Of a stretch of 64,000 nucleotides of DNA, positions 54,771-62,945 are shown in pieces. The stretch's first letter is position 1, and every line of letters starts with the position of its first letter. A model generated the notes under the pieces. It had not been told where the DNA came from, ran no database searches, and saw nothing but the letters and a program-made list of their open reading frames with translations. This DNA comes from Vibrio sp. DW001 (GTDB lineage: Bacteria > Pseudomonadota > Gammaproteobacteria > Enterobacterales > Vibrionaceae), in assembly GCF_029016285.1 (NCBI RefSeq), contig NZ_CP091976.1, positions 1,617,042-1,681,041 on the forward strand, given 5' to 3'. The position numbers and the translations under genes are program-made.

Positions 54771-56319
54771 CTTTAGCGTCTCCATAGCCGCGCATCTGGA
54801 ACATGTATTGCGCCATCTGCTCAACAAACACGTCAGCGCCTAATGTCTCTTGAAGCTCTGGCAGCTTTTCTAAGAACGTTTCATAACTGTCTGACGCATT
54901 GGCCAGTTCGATGATCGGGTTCATGAAGTCTTCCGCTACTTCTTCCCAGTCGCTCATGGCCTCATCGGTTAAGTTGTTCATTTCCGCTTCAGCCGTTTTT
55001 CTTATGCGGTTAATCGCTACCTTTGATTTATCTCGGTTGGTCGCAGGAAGGTTTTGAGCAAGTACCGCGCTTGCTGGCATCAGCACATCTTCATTGTCGG
55101 TTGGTTCACGTAGCCCAAACTTTTCACGCACTTCACTTGCAGATACGCGCATCCCACTTTCAATCATTGGCTTTAAGCTATCGACCAACATTTTCAAGTC
55201 TTCTGGCTCTGGCACTCGAATGCGAACTTTAGGGTAACGCTCTTGCACCCCCCAGTTCAGGATCACATAGGGCTTAACCATGTACTCATTTACACACGCT
55301 TCAAGTTGGCGCGCATCCCACTTAGCAATATCCATACGTACTTCGTTATGAACATTGGCTTGAGATTGCGAACTGCCGTTATCAGCCGTCATGGTTTGGC
55401 CAAGTACCGCTTTACTGGTTTGCTCATCACACCAACGGGCCATGTTTTCAAACAGTGTTTCACCACCATTGCCTTTGGCCGTTTCGATAAGCTCTAGCTT
55501 CATGGATTCAGGAATCACCGCACCTGCATCACTGGCAATGCGACCAATGGCATTCACAAGAGTACTGATATCTTCGGTACTGGCGTTCGGGCCGTATTTA
55601 CCCACACGAACTGGAATACCAAACACTTCAGCAAACGCCCACCAATCACGAACCGTGAACGATTTAAGCATGTACATCACGGCAACCAAACGGGCTAAAC
55701 CGTTACGCCAAACAATGCCAGATTTAGATCGAGGCGTATGCACCATAAACTTATACGGCTCTAACGGCTCGCCACTTGGCGCAGAATCACTAATCAATAG
55801 AATGTCTTCAAGCGTGTCTTGGTCGGCACGAAGATAGCGAGGGTCTACCCATTTATAATCTTGTGGTTTCCATGGTGTTTGTTTGGTATCCCAAAGCACT
55901 TGTACAACGGCTAACCCTTTACCTAGGCCATCAAGCAAATCAAAAAACAGTTCTGGTATTTGGTCTTCGGCCATGATGTCACGAACGCGATCAGCCATAT
56001 CGAGATCAACTTGCTCATCACTGGCAGGTTCAACGGTAGGCTCAATAGCAGCAACCGCCAACTTACGGGTGCGCAGCTGCGCCGCGTAGTGCAAATCGCG
56101 CTCTTCCATTTCTTCGGCAAGCGTCATGTAATCTTGTGGGTTGTTTCCATCTACCACACTGCGAAGTAATCCCGCTAATCGAAGCGGGTTTAAAGTAGAG
56201 GCGACACTGGCAGGTCGAGGGTTTCGCACACTGGTGGTGTACGCTTTGGCAATGTCTTCAGACAGTAGCGTCTTATCGGCTTTTAATGGCTGGCCGTTTA
56301 CATCAACAATTTGGGTCAT
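54763..56319 (-). CDS. Mu gp29-like portal protein (DUF935)
   Basis: A 518-residue portal of the DUF935 family, the ring at the vertex through which DNA enters. Typical: an early NPLRLAGLLRSVVDGN, MEERDLHYAAQLRTRK, WVDPRYLRAD, and VLGQTMTADNGSSQSQAN. It overlaps terminase by four bases (ATGA). Confidence 0.93.
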   Translation of the reverse strand: MTQIVDVNGQPLKADKTLLSEDIAKAYTTSVRNPRPASVASTLNPLRLAGLLRSVVDGNNPQDYMTLAEEMEERDLHYAAQLRTRKLAVAAIEPTVEPASDEQVDLDMADRVRDIMAEDQIPELFFDLLDGLGKGLAVVQVLWDTKQTPWKPQDYKWVDPRYLRADQDTLEDILLISDSAPSGEPLEPYKFMVHTPRSKSGIVWRNGLARLVAVMYMLKSFTVRDWWAFAEVFGIPVRVGKYGPNASTEDISTLVNAIGRIASDAGAVIPESMKLELIETAKGNGGETLFENMARWCDEQTSKAVLGQTMTADNGSSQSQANVHNEVRMDIAKWDARQLEACVNEYMVKPYVILNWGVQERYPKVRIRVPEPEDLKMLVDSLKPMIESGMRVSASEVREKFGLREPTDNEDVLMPASAVLAQNLPATNRDKSKVAINRIRKTAEAEMNNLTDEAMSDWEEVAEDFMNPIIELANASDSYETFLEKLPELQETLGADVFVEQMAQYMFQMRGYGDAKDV

Positions 56320-57908
56320 AGTCTAATTCCTTTGCCGCGTAAGTCTTGGTTCGGCATATCATCAAATCGGTTATTTTCTTCGGCGGTGCCATGAAAGCGG
56401 CGTTGGTTTTCATCGGCACTGGCCTTGATGGTGTGCAAGCCGTAACGCGTTAAATCCGCCTTAGAAGCTAAGTAAGCAAACCAAATAGCAATGGCACTAT
56501 CGCCGTGTCGTTTGTTTCCGTTCTCGCCTTTGGTTCGTGTTGAATCAATACTAGGAACGCCAGCTTTAATTTGGATTTGTCCCAAATCAGTAATCACGTC
56601 CTCATGCTTTGGAAGCAGTATTTCATCATCTTCAAACGCAGCTTTAAATGAAGGCATGTTCTCGCGGTAGTAACCCACAGAGAGCATTACCTCAACCACT
56701 TCTTCGCCGTACTTGTATCGGGCTTGTTCGGCTAGGTACTGGCCATTACCACGCGCATCAAGATAAATACCATCACGCCTTGGGAGTTGATCACAGATAA
56801 AGTAAAGCGCTTGCTCTTGCTGCTTGAATGGCACATTGCCAAGTTCTAACAAGAAAGGAACGGTGCGCTTCACATCATTTTGAACGGCCATGGGTGCATA
56901 AACGGTTAAGTCACCAGAGCGTGCAAAATCCTCACCCAAGCAATGGCGCAGTTTAGGATCGAGTTTATCGAGCTCTGGTTGAACGTGTTCGTCCAACCAC
57001 TCTTTCATCTCAGCTTCGCGTATGTGCTCTTTCGCTTCGTTAAACGCTTTAGAGCCAGTGAAGCTTAATACAGGGCCATCTAACCGCGCAGCACGTTCAC
57101 GCAAGCCACGGCTAATGTAAGCACCACCGCCATTCTTCGGAACACATTGGTACTCTTCGAGTGCATCTTCTTCGGTGGCCGTGTCACGAAGCAGGTTCGC
57201 TTTCCATTCATCTTCGAGTTCTTGCGTCCACGGTGTCTTCTTAACCTGGCATATCCGCTTATATAGCCCTTGTTCGCAAGCGTTATCTAAGGTGATGGTG
57301 TGGATCGAGTAACGCTTTTTACCTGCACGACTGTCTTGAATTAGGGTGTTGAATAAATTCTCGATGCCGTTATGGGTACTGATTAAGCGAACCTTTGAAC
57401 CCCACATGGTTAATGCGAGGGCCGCTTTTAGCACTTCGGCTAAGCGTTCATGAAAGGCCGCTTCATCGATGATAACCGTGCCTTGCATACCACGCAGGTT
57501 AGAAGGGTTACTTGATAAGGCTTTGACTTTGAAACCAGACGCAAAGTTGATCACGTAAGTCAGAATGTCTTTGTCTTCATTCTCGAAGACTTCTTCACTG
57601 ACATCATCACATGCGCAGCTGTAAGCTTTGGCCCACATCGAGACAGCATCAATGAACTCTCGCGCCATGTCTTTGGTTGAACCAACATAGAAGACATCTT
57701 CACCGCCTGCACTAGCAGAGGCGGCAGCACTCAATGCTGAGTCTGCCGCTTCTGCCCATGTAACGCCTGTTCGTCGGCTTTTCTCTGCAATCTTTAATTG
57801 CGAGTCATCCGCTATCCAACGCTTTTGATAAGGCAGCAATACATCATTCTTATCAAACTCGCCAGACAAGATCGCACTGCGACTTTGTGATGTGGTTTCA
57901 TTTTCCAT
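56316..57908 (-). CDS. Mu gp28-like terminase large subunit
   Basis: A 530-residue terminase large subunit that cuts and pumps prophage DNA into the head. Walker A is AEKSRRTGVTW (41-51), Walker B is VIIDEAAF (145-152), and the C-terminal RNase-H-like nuclease has acidic residues at ARSGDLTVYA, then IYLDARGNG. Start at the ATG 57908, five bases after the stop of the small gene; an upstream reading would overlap it. Confidence 0.93.
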   Translation of the reverse strand: MENETTSQSRSAILSGEFDKNDVLLPYQKRWIADDSQLKIAEKSRRTGVTWAEAADSALSAAASASAGGEDVFYVGSTKDMAREFIDAVSMWAKAYSCACDDVSEEVFENEDKDILTYVINFASGFKVKALSSNPSNLRGMQGTVIIDEAAFHERLAEVLKAALALTMWGSKVRLISTHNGIENLFNTLIQDSRAGKKRYSIHTITLDNACEQGLYKRICQVKKTPWTQELEDEWKANLLRDTATEEDALEEYQCVPKNGGGAYISRGLRERAARLDGPVLSFTGSKAFNEAKEHIREAEMKEWLDEHVQPELDKLDPKLRHCLGEDFARSGDLTVYAPMAVQNDVKRTVPFLLELGNVPFKQQEQALYFICDQLPRRDGIYLDARGNGQYLAEQARYKYGEEVVEVMLSVGYYRENMPSFKAAFEDDEILLPKHEDVITDLGQIQIKAGVPSIDSTRTKGENGNKRHGDSAIAIWFAYLASKADLTRYGLHTIKASADENQRRFHGTAEENNRFDDMPNQDLRGKGIRL

Positions 57909-57913
57909 CAGCG

Positions 57914-58120
57914 TTATCCAAGCATTGCACGAACGGCGCAATCTTTAGCTTCTAACAGCTTTCTTAATGCGATTTCACGCTCTTCATTATCAGGTAGGTC
58001 TTCAGCTATTAAGTAAGCCAATTCATTGAAGGGTTTGCTGACCGTTTGTAAACGATCAGGTAAATGCAAGTATTTAAAATACTGAAGTATCTTCGGTGGT
58101 GTCGGTTTCTTAATTCCCAT
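57914..58120 (-). CDS. small helical hairpin phage protein (Acb2/Tad1-like possibility)
   Basis: A 68-residue protein between the gp27-like and terminase genes, sharing one base with gp27. After a basic start (KKPTPPKILQYF) it forms a two-helix hairpin: LPDRLQTVSKPFNELAYLI, then LPDNEEREIALRKLLEAKDCAVRA. The second half, with its P-D-x-x-E and A-L-x-K-L-x-E-A pattern, resembles the hairpin of small phage proteins that soak up cyclic nucleotides (Acb2/Tad1). The likeness is short and unproven. Otherwise a conserved unknown. Confidence 0.55.
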   Translation of the reverse strand: MGIKKPTPPKILQYFKYLHLPDRLQTVSKPFNELAYLIAEDLPDNEEREIALRKLLEAKDCAVRAMLG

Positions 58121-58710
58121 TATGCAATCCCCAATATGCCTTTCTTAATGTCTTGAATGGTTTCAGCGGTCACGCCAGCTTGCTTCACAATGGCTTCAGT
58201 TGCATCGGCCACTTCTGCCGCAAATGCAGCGCGTATTTCTTTTTCAACCTTATGGCTCACCATTGAGGCTTGCTCGATACGTTGAATAACCAAAGCGAGT
58301 TGAGCGAGTGCTTTGGGTGGAATCACTTCACCCTCTTCAGCTGCGTTTTCCATCATGGACATAGACGTTTCAAAAGCCATGGTACGCACAAACTCTTGCA
58401 GCAGCTTACCCACATCAGAGGTGGGCGCTTCACCCAGTTTGGTTGTCCACACTTCCGCCACTTCGCGAGACTGCTTCAAACGCTGGCCCATTTCTTCCAT
58501 GCGCTTGGCGTATCGGTTAAATCCAGTACGACTGATTTTCACATCTTCTGGAAGTCCCGCATCATCAATCATTTCATTCACAGCCAAGCGAATGTCTTTC
58601 TGTGTCATGTTCCCACTGCGAATAAACGCATTCAGAGTTTGACGAATTTCATCAGGCAGCAAATCTATCTTTGATTTTCGATTACTGGCTGAACGGTTAA
58701 CAATGGACAT
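58120..58710 (-). CDS. Mu gp27-like protein (DUF3486), probable small terminase
   Basis: A 196-residue DUF3486 protein, widely taken as the small terminase subunit in Mu-like phages. The helix-turn-helix at the start is clear (IDLLPDEIRQTLNAFIRSGNMTQKDI, in part, then DDAGLPEDVKISRTGFNRYA). The rest is helical and acidic. Order gp26-gp27-terminase is as in Mu. Confidence 0.85.
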   Translation of the reverse strand: MSIVNRSASNRKSKIDLLPDEIRQTLNAFIRSGNMTQKDIRLAVNEMIDDAGLPEDVKISRTGFNRYAKRMEEMGQRLKQSREVAEVWTTKLGEAPTSDVGKLLQEFVRTMAFETSMSMMENAAEEGEVIPPKALAQLALVIQRIEQASMVSHKVEKEIRAAFAAEVADATEAIVKQAGVTAETIQDIKKGILGIA

Positions 58711-58719
58711 ACAACACTC

Positions 58720-59010
58720 CTAAGCGCGTGGACGTTTTACGCCTGGCACAATGGCTTGACCTGTTGCCACATCTTCACCACGGCCTGTAAGTTTTGCGAC
58801 TTGGCAATCTAATACAGTACGAATGCTAATTAGCCCTTGCTCTTCAAGCCAAGATAAATGCGTACGAACTGCATCACGGCTAATGTTGTGACCGTAAGTA
58901 TCAAGGCAAGAATCAAGGATAGATTCGTTCGCTTCATACCCTGTCATGTCATGAAGTGAACGCAAGATCACAAGACGCTGGTCTTCTTTTAATAACTCTT
59001 TAAAGCCCAT
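58720..59010 (-). CDS. Mu gp26-like winged-helix protein
   Basis: A 96-residue protein with a winged helix-turn-helix shape (LVILRSLHDMTGYEANESIL, DAVRTHLSWLEEQGLISIR, in part) of the VpaChn25_0724 family found in Vibrio and other Mu-like phages. Function unknown; it sits between gp25 and gp27. Confidence 0.8.
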   Translation of the reverse strand: MGFKELLKEDQRLVILRSLHDMTGYEANESILDSCLDTYGHNISRDAVRTHLSWLEEQGLISIRTVLDCQVAKLTGRGEDVATGQAIVPGVKRPRA

Positions 59011-59018
59011 AACAATTC

Positions 59019-59321
59019 CTATTTATCATCTTTTAAACGTTGTTCTAATAGCAGTTGAGCGAGGTGTTCTACAGGTTGTATTTGTGCCCGTAGCTCTTTC
59101 ATCTCACCGCGTGTATTTGCCATTTCAAGCAATAGCTGCGTGACTTGTTGCTGAGTGGGTAGATTGTCAATCTGCGTTTGTAGTTCGTCCACTTTACGTC
59201 CTACCTTTTCTAGGTCTTCTCGCTTGGCGTACGTTTTAGAAAGCAAGGCAAGGACTAACATCCCCAACGTGCTCAACGCAGCCCATGCGATAGGCCAATA
59301 AGTTTTGATCCACAACTCCAT
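59019..59321 (-). CDS. Mu gp25-like membrane protein (DUF2730)
   Basis: A 100-residue DUF2730 protein. One N-terminal membrane segment (WPIAWAALSTLGMLVLALLS) is followed by a coiled coil (about 35-98). It is probably part of the lysis group, perhaps with a spanin-like role. The start shares one base with the TraR-like gene stop. Confidence 0.8.
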   Translation of the reverse strand: MELWIKTYWPIAWAALSTLGMLVLALLSKTYAKREDLEKVGRKVDELQTQIDNLPTQQQVTQLLLEMANTRGEMKELRAQIQPVEHLAQLLLEQRLKDDK

Positions 59322-59539
59322 TAATGTGGCTCCTTATGTGATTGACAACTGACGCAGCGCACCGCATTTGGCATCGCTTCTAATCGCTTAGTTGGGATGG
59401 TATCACCACAACTTAAGCAATAGCGATTACCGTGTTCATCTTCGTCGGGCTGTTCTATGCAGCGTGTACGTTGATGAGCAATGGCTTTTTCTCTGAAGGT
59501 TTGCTCAAGCTCTTGAGCCTTATCGAACTGGTCGGTCAT
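59321..59539 (-). CDS. TraR/DksA-type zinc finger protein
   Basis: A 72-residue short DksA relative. Helical N-terminus, then a C4 zinc finger (C41xxC44, C62xxC65, with PxxxRxxA-like spacing). TraR proteins bind RNA polymerase through its secondary channel without ppGpp, so this could adjust host or phage transcription. Phage copies are common in Mu-like elements. Overlaps the holin gene by four bases. Confidence 0.85.
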   Translation of the reverse strand: MTDQFDKAQELEQTFREKAIAHQRTRCIEQPDEDEHGNRYCLSCGDTIPTKRLEAMPNAVRCVSCQSHKEPH

Positions 59540-60126
59540 TTTGCTTTCACCGCCTTAAGTGCATCACCAACCATTGAGCCTGTGCCTTTGGTCATGCCAC
59601 GCTTATCAGCAGAGCGCCAACCAAGGTAAGTAAGAAACGGGGCCATCAAACCCGCGGCTATTTCCCAATTTGCCCCTGTTCCTTTATCAAAGGCTTCGAG
59701 CAGTTCAAACAGGAAAATATAAGCAATGGCAGAATACAAACTCAAACGGCAACCCCAAGGGCGAGTGTGACGAACGTATTCATCTTCAGCCTTATCACCT
59801 TCACGAATCGTAACTTGGGTTTCGTGATGTTCGGCTTGCTTATCGCCAAGCGTGAGCTCTTGGCGGCGAGTCTTTTCTTTTTCTAACTCGACCTTAATCT
59901 TCTTAAGTTCAACCAAAGATTCAGGTGGCAAGTTTTGTAGAGCGCGAGTAACGGCCAACTCTTTCTGTGCCTTGTTAGCACCAAACATTGAATCGGCTTG
60001 CTCTACCGCTTCGGCTACTTTGTCTGCCGTCTCACTACCACCAAACAAACTGGATATGCCGCGAATAGCAGCAGGGCCATATTCCATGGCAAGCGAAGCT
60101 ACCCCCGCGATGACTGAAAGTGACAT
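59536..60126 (-). CDS. putative phage holin (3TM type)
   Basis: A 196-residue protein. A helical, charged N-terminal 125 residues precede the membrane part: HTRPWGCRLSLYSAIAYIFLF and AAGLMAPFLTYLGWRSADKRG (in part), which match 3TM-type holins near the end. It should let the endolysin cross the membrane. The start overlaps the 92-residue gene by 28 bases. Confidence 0.7.
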   Translation of the reverse strand: MSLSVIAGVASLAMEYGPAAIRGISSLFGGSETADKVAEAVEQADSMFGANKAQKELAVTRALQNLPPESLVELKKIKVELEKEKTRRQELTLGDKQAEHHETQVTIREGDKAEDEYVRHTRPWGCRLSLYSAIAYIFLFELLEAFDKGTGANWEIAAGLMAPFLTYLGWRSADKRGMTKGTGSMVGDALKAVKAK

Positions 60127-60374
60127 TCTCTTAAGCTCCTGATTTTTGAAACTAGGTCATTCCCTTGTGGCGTTTTCGCAATACCAAGGTGGCGATCAAT
60201 TTCATTTTGAGAGACACGGCTCCACGCTTTCGAAAAGTAACTTTGCATGGTGGCATCGTGGCTAAATAAAGGCGGGTTTAATGGGACTTCAATACCTGTT
60301 TGAACTGCCTTCAACTCGGCATCAAGGCGCTGTTTGCGCCCTCGTTGTTTGGCAAAGTCCCAATTGCGGCCCAT
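60099..60374 (-). CDS. hypothetical protein in the lysis region
   Basis: A 91-residue basic protein from the ATG at 60374, which shares one base with the lysozyme stop (TAATG). It starts MGRNWDFAKQRGRKQRLDAE and has no membrane segment or signal. It does not look like a spanin. Unrecognised. Confidence 0.55.
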   Translation of the reverse strand: MGRNWDFAKQRGRKQRLDAELKAVQTGIEVPLNPPLFSHDATMQSYFSKAWSRVSQNEIDRHLGIAKTPQGNDLVSKIRSLRECHFQSSRG

Positions 60375-60934
60375 TAAGAAAGCTCCCAAGCAGCATTAGT
60401 CAAATGCACTAAACGGTTATACCAACCTTCAATGAAGCGACCTTGAGAAGTATTATTTTTAAGAATTCTTGCGTAGTAACGACCACGACGCAAACCGTAT
60501 CGAGCGGTAAGGTATGACACATCATGGCCATGAACCGCCGCGCGAGTGGCAGGGCCTATTGCACCATCGGGTTTTGTGCCGCTGATTTCTTGGAGAAGTT
60601 TAATTGCTTGCCTTGCGCCATGTTGTACAGCGCTATCCATATGGAACAATGCAATAGGGCCAGCCCATTCATGGCAATAAGCGGCTTTCCAATAGTTGGT
60701 ATGATAAATACGAACGGCTTTATCAATCGTGAGGTTTTTAATATCGACATTTGGAAACGCTCGTTTGCTAATACCAAACTTGGTTTCACCGCCAGCATCG
60801 AGAGGATCGTTAACATAACCGCCATCGGCGCGTAATCCGCCTTCTGCCTGCAAGATGAAATGCACAGCGTGACAAAATTCGAGCGTGTAGCCTTTTGTTG
60901 AGAAGGGCCAATTTTTAGAGGATTCAGAAAGCAT
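60374..60934 (-). CDS. phage endolysin, glycoside hydrolase family 108
   Basis: A 186-residue N-acetylmuramidase-type endolysin. The family catalytic block is QAEGG with the candidate Glu31, then GYVNDPLDAGGETKFGISK (36-57), and a C-terminal peptidoglycan-binding part (DGAIGPATRAAV). It should cut the glycan strands during lysis. There is no signal peptide, so it depends on the holin. Its ATG directly follows the U-run of a hairpin (60935-60978). Confidence 0.88.
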   Translation of the reverse strand: MLSESSKNWPFSTKGYTLEFCHAVHFILQAEGGLRADGGYVNDPLDAGGETKFGISKRAFPNVDIKNLTIDKAVRIYHTNYWKAAYCHEWAGPIALFHMDSAVQHGARQAIKLLQEISGTKPDGAIGPATRAAVHGHDVSYLTARYGLRRGRYYARILKNNTSQGRFIEGWYNRLVHLTNAAWELS

Positions 60935-60978
60935 AAAAGCACAACCTTTAACTGTGACGTTAAATTGATTGTGCTTTT
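60935..60978 (-). promoter_or_regulatory. hairpin directly before the endolysin start
   Basis: An AAAAGCACAA / TTGTGCTTTT stem (10 pairs) with a 24-base loop, ending next to the ATG. On the minus strand it has a U-run like a terminator but reaches the start codon, and the AAAGG that could serve as the ribosome-binding site lies in the stem-loop. Confidence 0.55.
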
Positions 60979-61018
60979 TATTTACTTCCTACATAAAAAA
61001 ACGAACATTGCCCAAGCG

Positions 61019-61201
61019 TTAGCTTTCTGAGTTTTTAAGCGCTATGAAATAAAGATAAATCAGTTGTGTAAATGGGATGAGAACTAAGACTAGCATTATC
61101 CACCAGTCCGCCTTAAAGCCAAGTTTTTTCGCTACTCTACAGAGTGGGAATGCAGTTATCAATCCTGCAATGAGAACCACCATTAAATCAAATACAGTCA
61201 T
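61019..61201 (-). CDS. small two-segment membrane protein
   Basis: A 60-residue protein with two hydrophobic segments (VFDLMVVLIAGLITAFPL and WWIMLVLVLIPFTQLIYLYF) and a GFKAD turn between them. It is the first gene after the Mor/C-type activator, the place where Mu has small middle or late genes. It may be a holin-like or antiholin protein. Function not shown. Confidence 0.6.
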   Translation of the reverse strand: MTVFDLMVVLIAGLITAFPLCRVAKKLGFKADWWIMLVLVLIPFTQLIYLYFIALKNSES

Positions 61202-61210
61202 ATTGTTTCC

Positions 61211-61615
61211 TTAAAATAATTTAGGCTGACGCTTTGCCATCTCTAATGAACGCATATGCCTTATAGCAACATAAACATTTTGAGTTGATAAATCATATTT
61301 CTTAGCAAGCTCTGGAACATTGTTGCCATTAAATTCCTTCCAGATATGCATGCGCTTAAGTTGGTTTTCCAGCAAGTCACCTTTCGGGAAGTAGTATTGT
61401 AAACCGCCTGTATCTTCACACAATCTAGCAAGTAGTACTAAAGCATATCTTTCGTCTAAACCTATCTTCGCAAGCTCTGAACGCAAACTCTCGTGGACGG
61501 TTAGCATCATATCAGGCCATCGATGGTTATTCCCTTCCGACGGTAGTAGAACTTCTAAATCATCAACACTAATATCATCGAACCCAAACATTTCAAAATT
61601 TTCATCAGCACTCAT
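61211..61615 (-). CDS. mor: Mor/C-family transcription activator
   Basis: A 134-residue DNA-binding activator of the Mor/C family, which turns on middle or late phage promoters. N-terminal acidic dimer part, then LVLLARLCEDTGGLQYYFPKGD and a helix-turn-helix ELAKKYDLSTQNVYVAIRHMRS (each in part). Start at 61615 with GGGAGG five bases upstream; the longer reading would remove that site. Only one such gene is seen, and a terminator lies just upstream, so it may work as the late activator. Confidence 0.9.
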   Translation of the reverse strand: MSADENFEMFGFDDISVDDLEVLLPSEGNNHRWPDMMLTVHESLRSELAKIGLDERYALVLLARLCEDTGGLQYYFPKGDLLENQLKRMHIWKEFNGNNVPELAKKYDLSTQNVYVAIRHMRSLEMAKRQPKLF

Positions 61616-61644
61616 CACGGCCTCCCATCCACATGGCATAAATA

Positions 61645-61672
61645 CAAAAACACCTCGCTTGGCGAGGTGTTT
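61645..61672 (-). terminator. terminator of the early operon
   Basis: An ACACCTCGC / GCGAGGTGT perfect 9-base stem with a three-base loop and CAAAAA on the left, read as U on the minus strand. It lies about 30 bases before mor. Confidence 0.9.
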
Positions 61673-61705
61673 GTAGTATATGGCAGTGTTTATTGATGGG
61701 GCACG

Positions 61706-61993
61706 TTAAGAGCGACTATTCCAGATTTTATCCAGCCTTTCTTTTTCACTTTTAGCATACTCAACCATATCTTCATGCTGTTTTTCTTCTTGTTTCTTCT
61801 TAAACGCTAAATAACCGTATATAGAAAAAGCTATCACTATCACTGCTGTCGAGATTATCTCAGGTATGCTCCAGCCGTTATTGATGGCATATCCTACAAC
61901 CGCTGCAATAAGAAGAAGCGGGGATAAAAAACCAAGAACACGAAGTAATGCTAGCGCTATTAAAATTGCCACAATTATCAATATAAATTCCAT
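61706..61993 (-). CDS. small early-region membrane protein
   Basis: A 95-residue membrane protein with two to three segments at the start (FILIIVAILIALALLRVL, SPLLLIAAVVGYAI, and IPEIISTAVIVIAFSIYGYL) and a charged helical tail (KKKQEEKQHED). The start has AAGGA five bases before the ATG. It is the last gene before the early terminator. Possibly a superinfection exclusion factor; no evidence beyond its type. Confidence 0.55.
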   Translation of the reverse strand: MEFILIIVAILIALALLRVLGFLSPLLLIAAVVGYAINNGWSIPEIISTAVIVIAFSIYGYLAFKKKQEEKQHEDMVEYAKSEKERLDKIWNSRS

Positions 61994-61994
61994 T

Positions 61995-62519
61995 CTAATT
62001 CCTTAATGTTGGGATTGTGTGTTCTGTATAGTGCTGGGCTAATTTATCATAGCCAGCATCCCCAGTGCACTGATCGTTTAATGGAATGCGACCACCACTT
62101 TTAGTGATCACCTCGGCCATCAATCGATAGTGCCATTTCTTTAAAGCTTCCAACACTTCAGCCGCTTGAGCTGACTTAAGCCAAACCGCCTTTTCAATGC
62201 CACGTCCATTTGATGCGCTAGTCATGCGTTTCACATAAGCATCAATAGCAACGTCGTTCGCATTACGGATAAAGCCTTGTTTGTGCATGGTACGCCAAAT
62301 CGCTCGAATCTTTGTTACTTCTGGTGCTCTTGCTTGTGGCTTGCGTTTGGGTTTAAAGCCTAGCGCTTTCATTCTGTCTAACACTTTGGTTAGTTGAATG
62401 TCGTTCAAGCCTTTTGCACTTCGCTTACCTGTGCATTGCTCAAGAACGTCACGATAAGAATCATCTTCCATGGCAAGATCACGCTTAGCGATTTGGACAA
62501 GTTTGAGTAAGTTAGACAT
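61995..62519 (-). CDS. gemA: GemA (Mu gp16-like) regulatory protein
   Basis: A 174-residue GemA/DUF1018 protein. Features: LVQIAKRDLAMEDDSYRDVLEQCTGKRSAKGL (in part), IRAIWRTMHKQGFIRN and YVKRMT. In Mu GemA affects host DNA gyrase and replication. The start is the ATG at 62519 with AGGGGA six bases upstream, overlapping the zinc-ribbon gene by eight bases. Confidence 0.87.
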   Translation of the reverse strand: MSNLLKLVQIAKRDLAMEDDSYRDVLEQCTGKRSAKGLNDIQLTKVLDRMKALGFKPKRKPQARAPEVTKIRAIWRTMHKQGFIRNANDVAIDAYVKRMTSASNGRGIEKAVWLKSAQAAEVLEALKKWHYRLMAEVITKSGGRIPLNDQCTGDAGYDKLAQHYTEHTIPTLRN

Positions 62520-62673
62520 TTGAATCCCCTTCACCACGCAACCACTTCAAGTCAATAGGCTGGTAACCAGAAGAAGAAATTACTTTAACTTTACGGAATC
62601 CGCATTTTTTACATTCATAGTATGCATTGACACCAGTGTCTTTTGTCTTCTTAAAAGAATGAATGATACACAT
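62512..62673 (-). CDS. 53-residue zinc-ribbon-like protein
   Basis: A short gene between the 78-residue zinc finger gene and gemA. From the ATG at 62671-62673 (AGGGGGA five bases upstream) it encodes 53 residues with one CKKCGFRK knuckle, His5 and Cys2 as possible further ligands. The end overlaps the gemA start by eight bases. It may bind DNA or RNA. Its strong ribosome-binding site and tight overlap support it as real. Confidence 0.6.
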   Translation of the reverse strand: MCIIHSFKKTKDTGVNAYYECKKCGFRKVKVISSSGYQPIDLKWLRGEGDSNV

Positions 62674-62681
62674 ATATCCCC

Positions 62682-62918
62682 CTAAGCCGCTTTACGTTTG
62701 GCGTTCTTGCATTCCAACTGACAAGCTTTGCACCAACTCTGCAACCCGTCTGGGTTTCTTCTGCATGGCGACCAGAACAAGGTGTCTTGCGGCCAATACT
62801 CTTGGCAGTGTGGGCACCATTTCTGCAAGCCTAGTTCAGCATCGAGTATGGCTTTACCATTCGCTAAGCGGCGTTGTAATAAACCTGCTTTCATTAGTGG
62901 TGTGTATTCACCAAACAT
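62682..62918 (-). CDS. small zinc-finger early-region protein
   Basis: A 78-residue protein with CPHCQEYWPQDTLFW, then WCKACQ: two CxxC pairs about 27 residues apart, fitting one zinc site as in small HNH-type and regulatory phage proteins. AGGAGG lies eight bases before the ATG. Upstream there is a gap with three hairpins. Confidence 0.65.
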   Translation of the reverse strand: MFGEYTPLMKAGLLQRRLANGKAILDAELGLQKWCPHCQEYWPQDTLFWSPCRRNPDGLQSWCKACQLECKNAKRKAA

Positions 62919-62945
62919 AATAAAAACCTCCTATAGCTTTGTGTT

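Noticed and set aside
55391..55837. 148-codon plus-strand ORF opposite the portal gene
   Set aside because: A shadow of the conserved portal frame; composition follows the opposite codons.
58270..58674. Two overlapping plus-strand ORFs opposite the gp27-like gene
   Set aside because: Both are shadows of a recognised gene and overlap each other in different frames.
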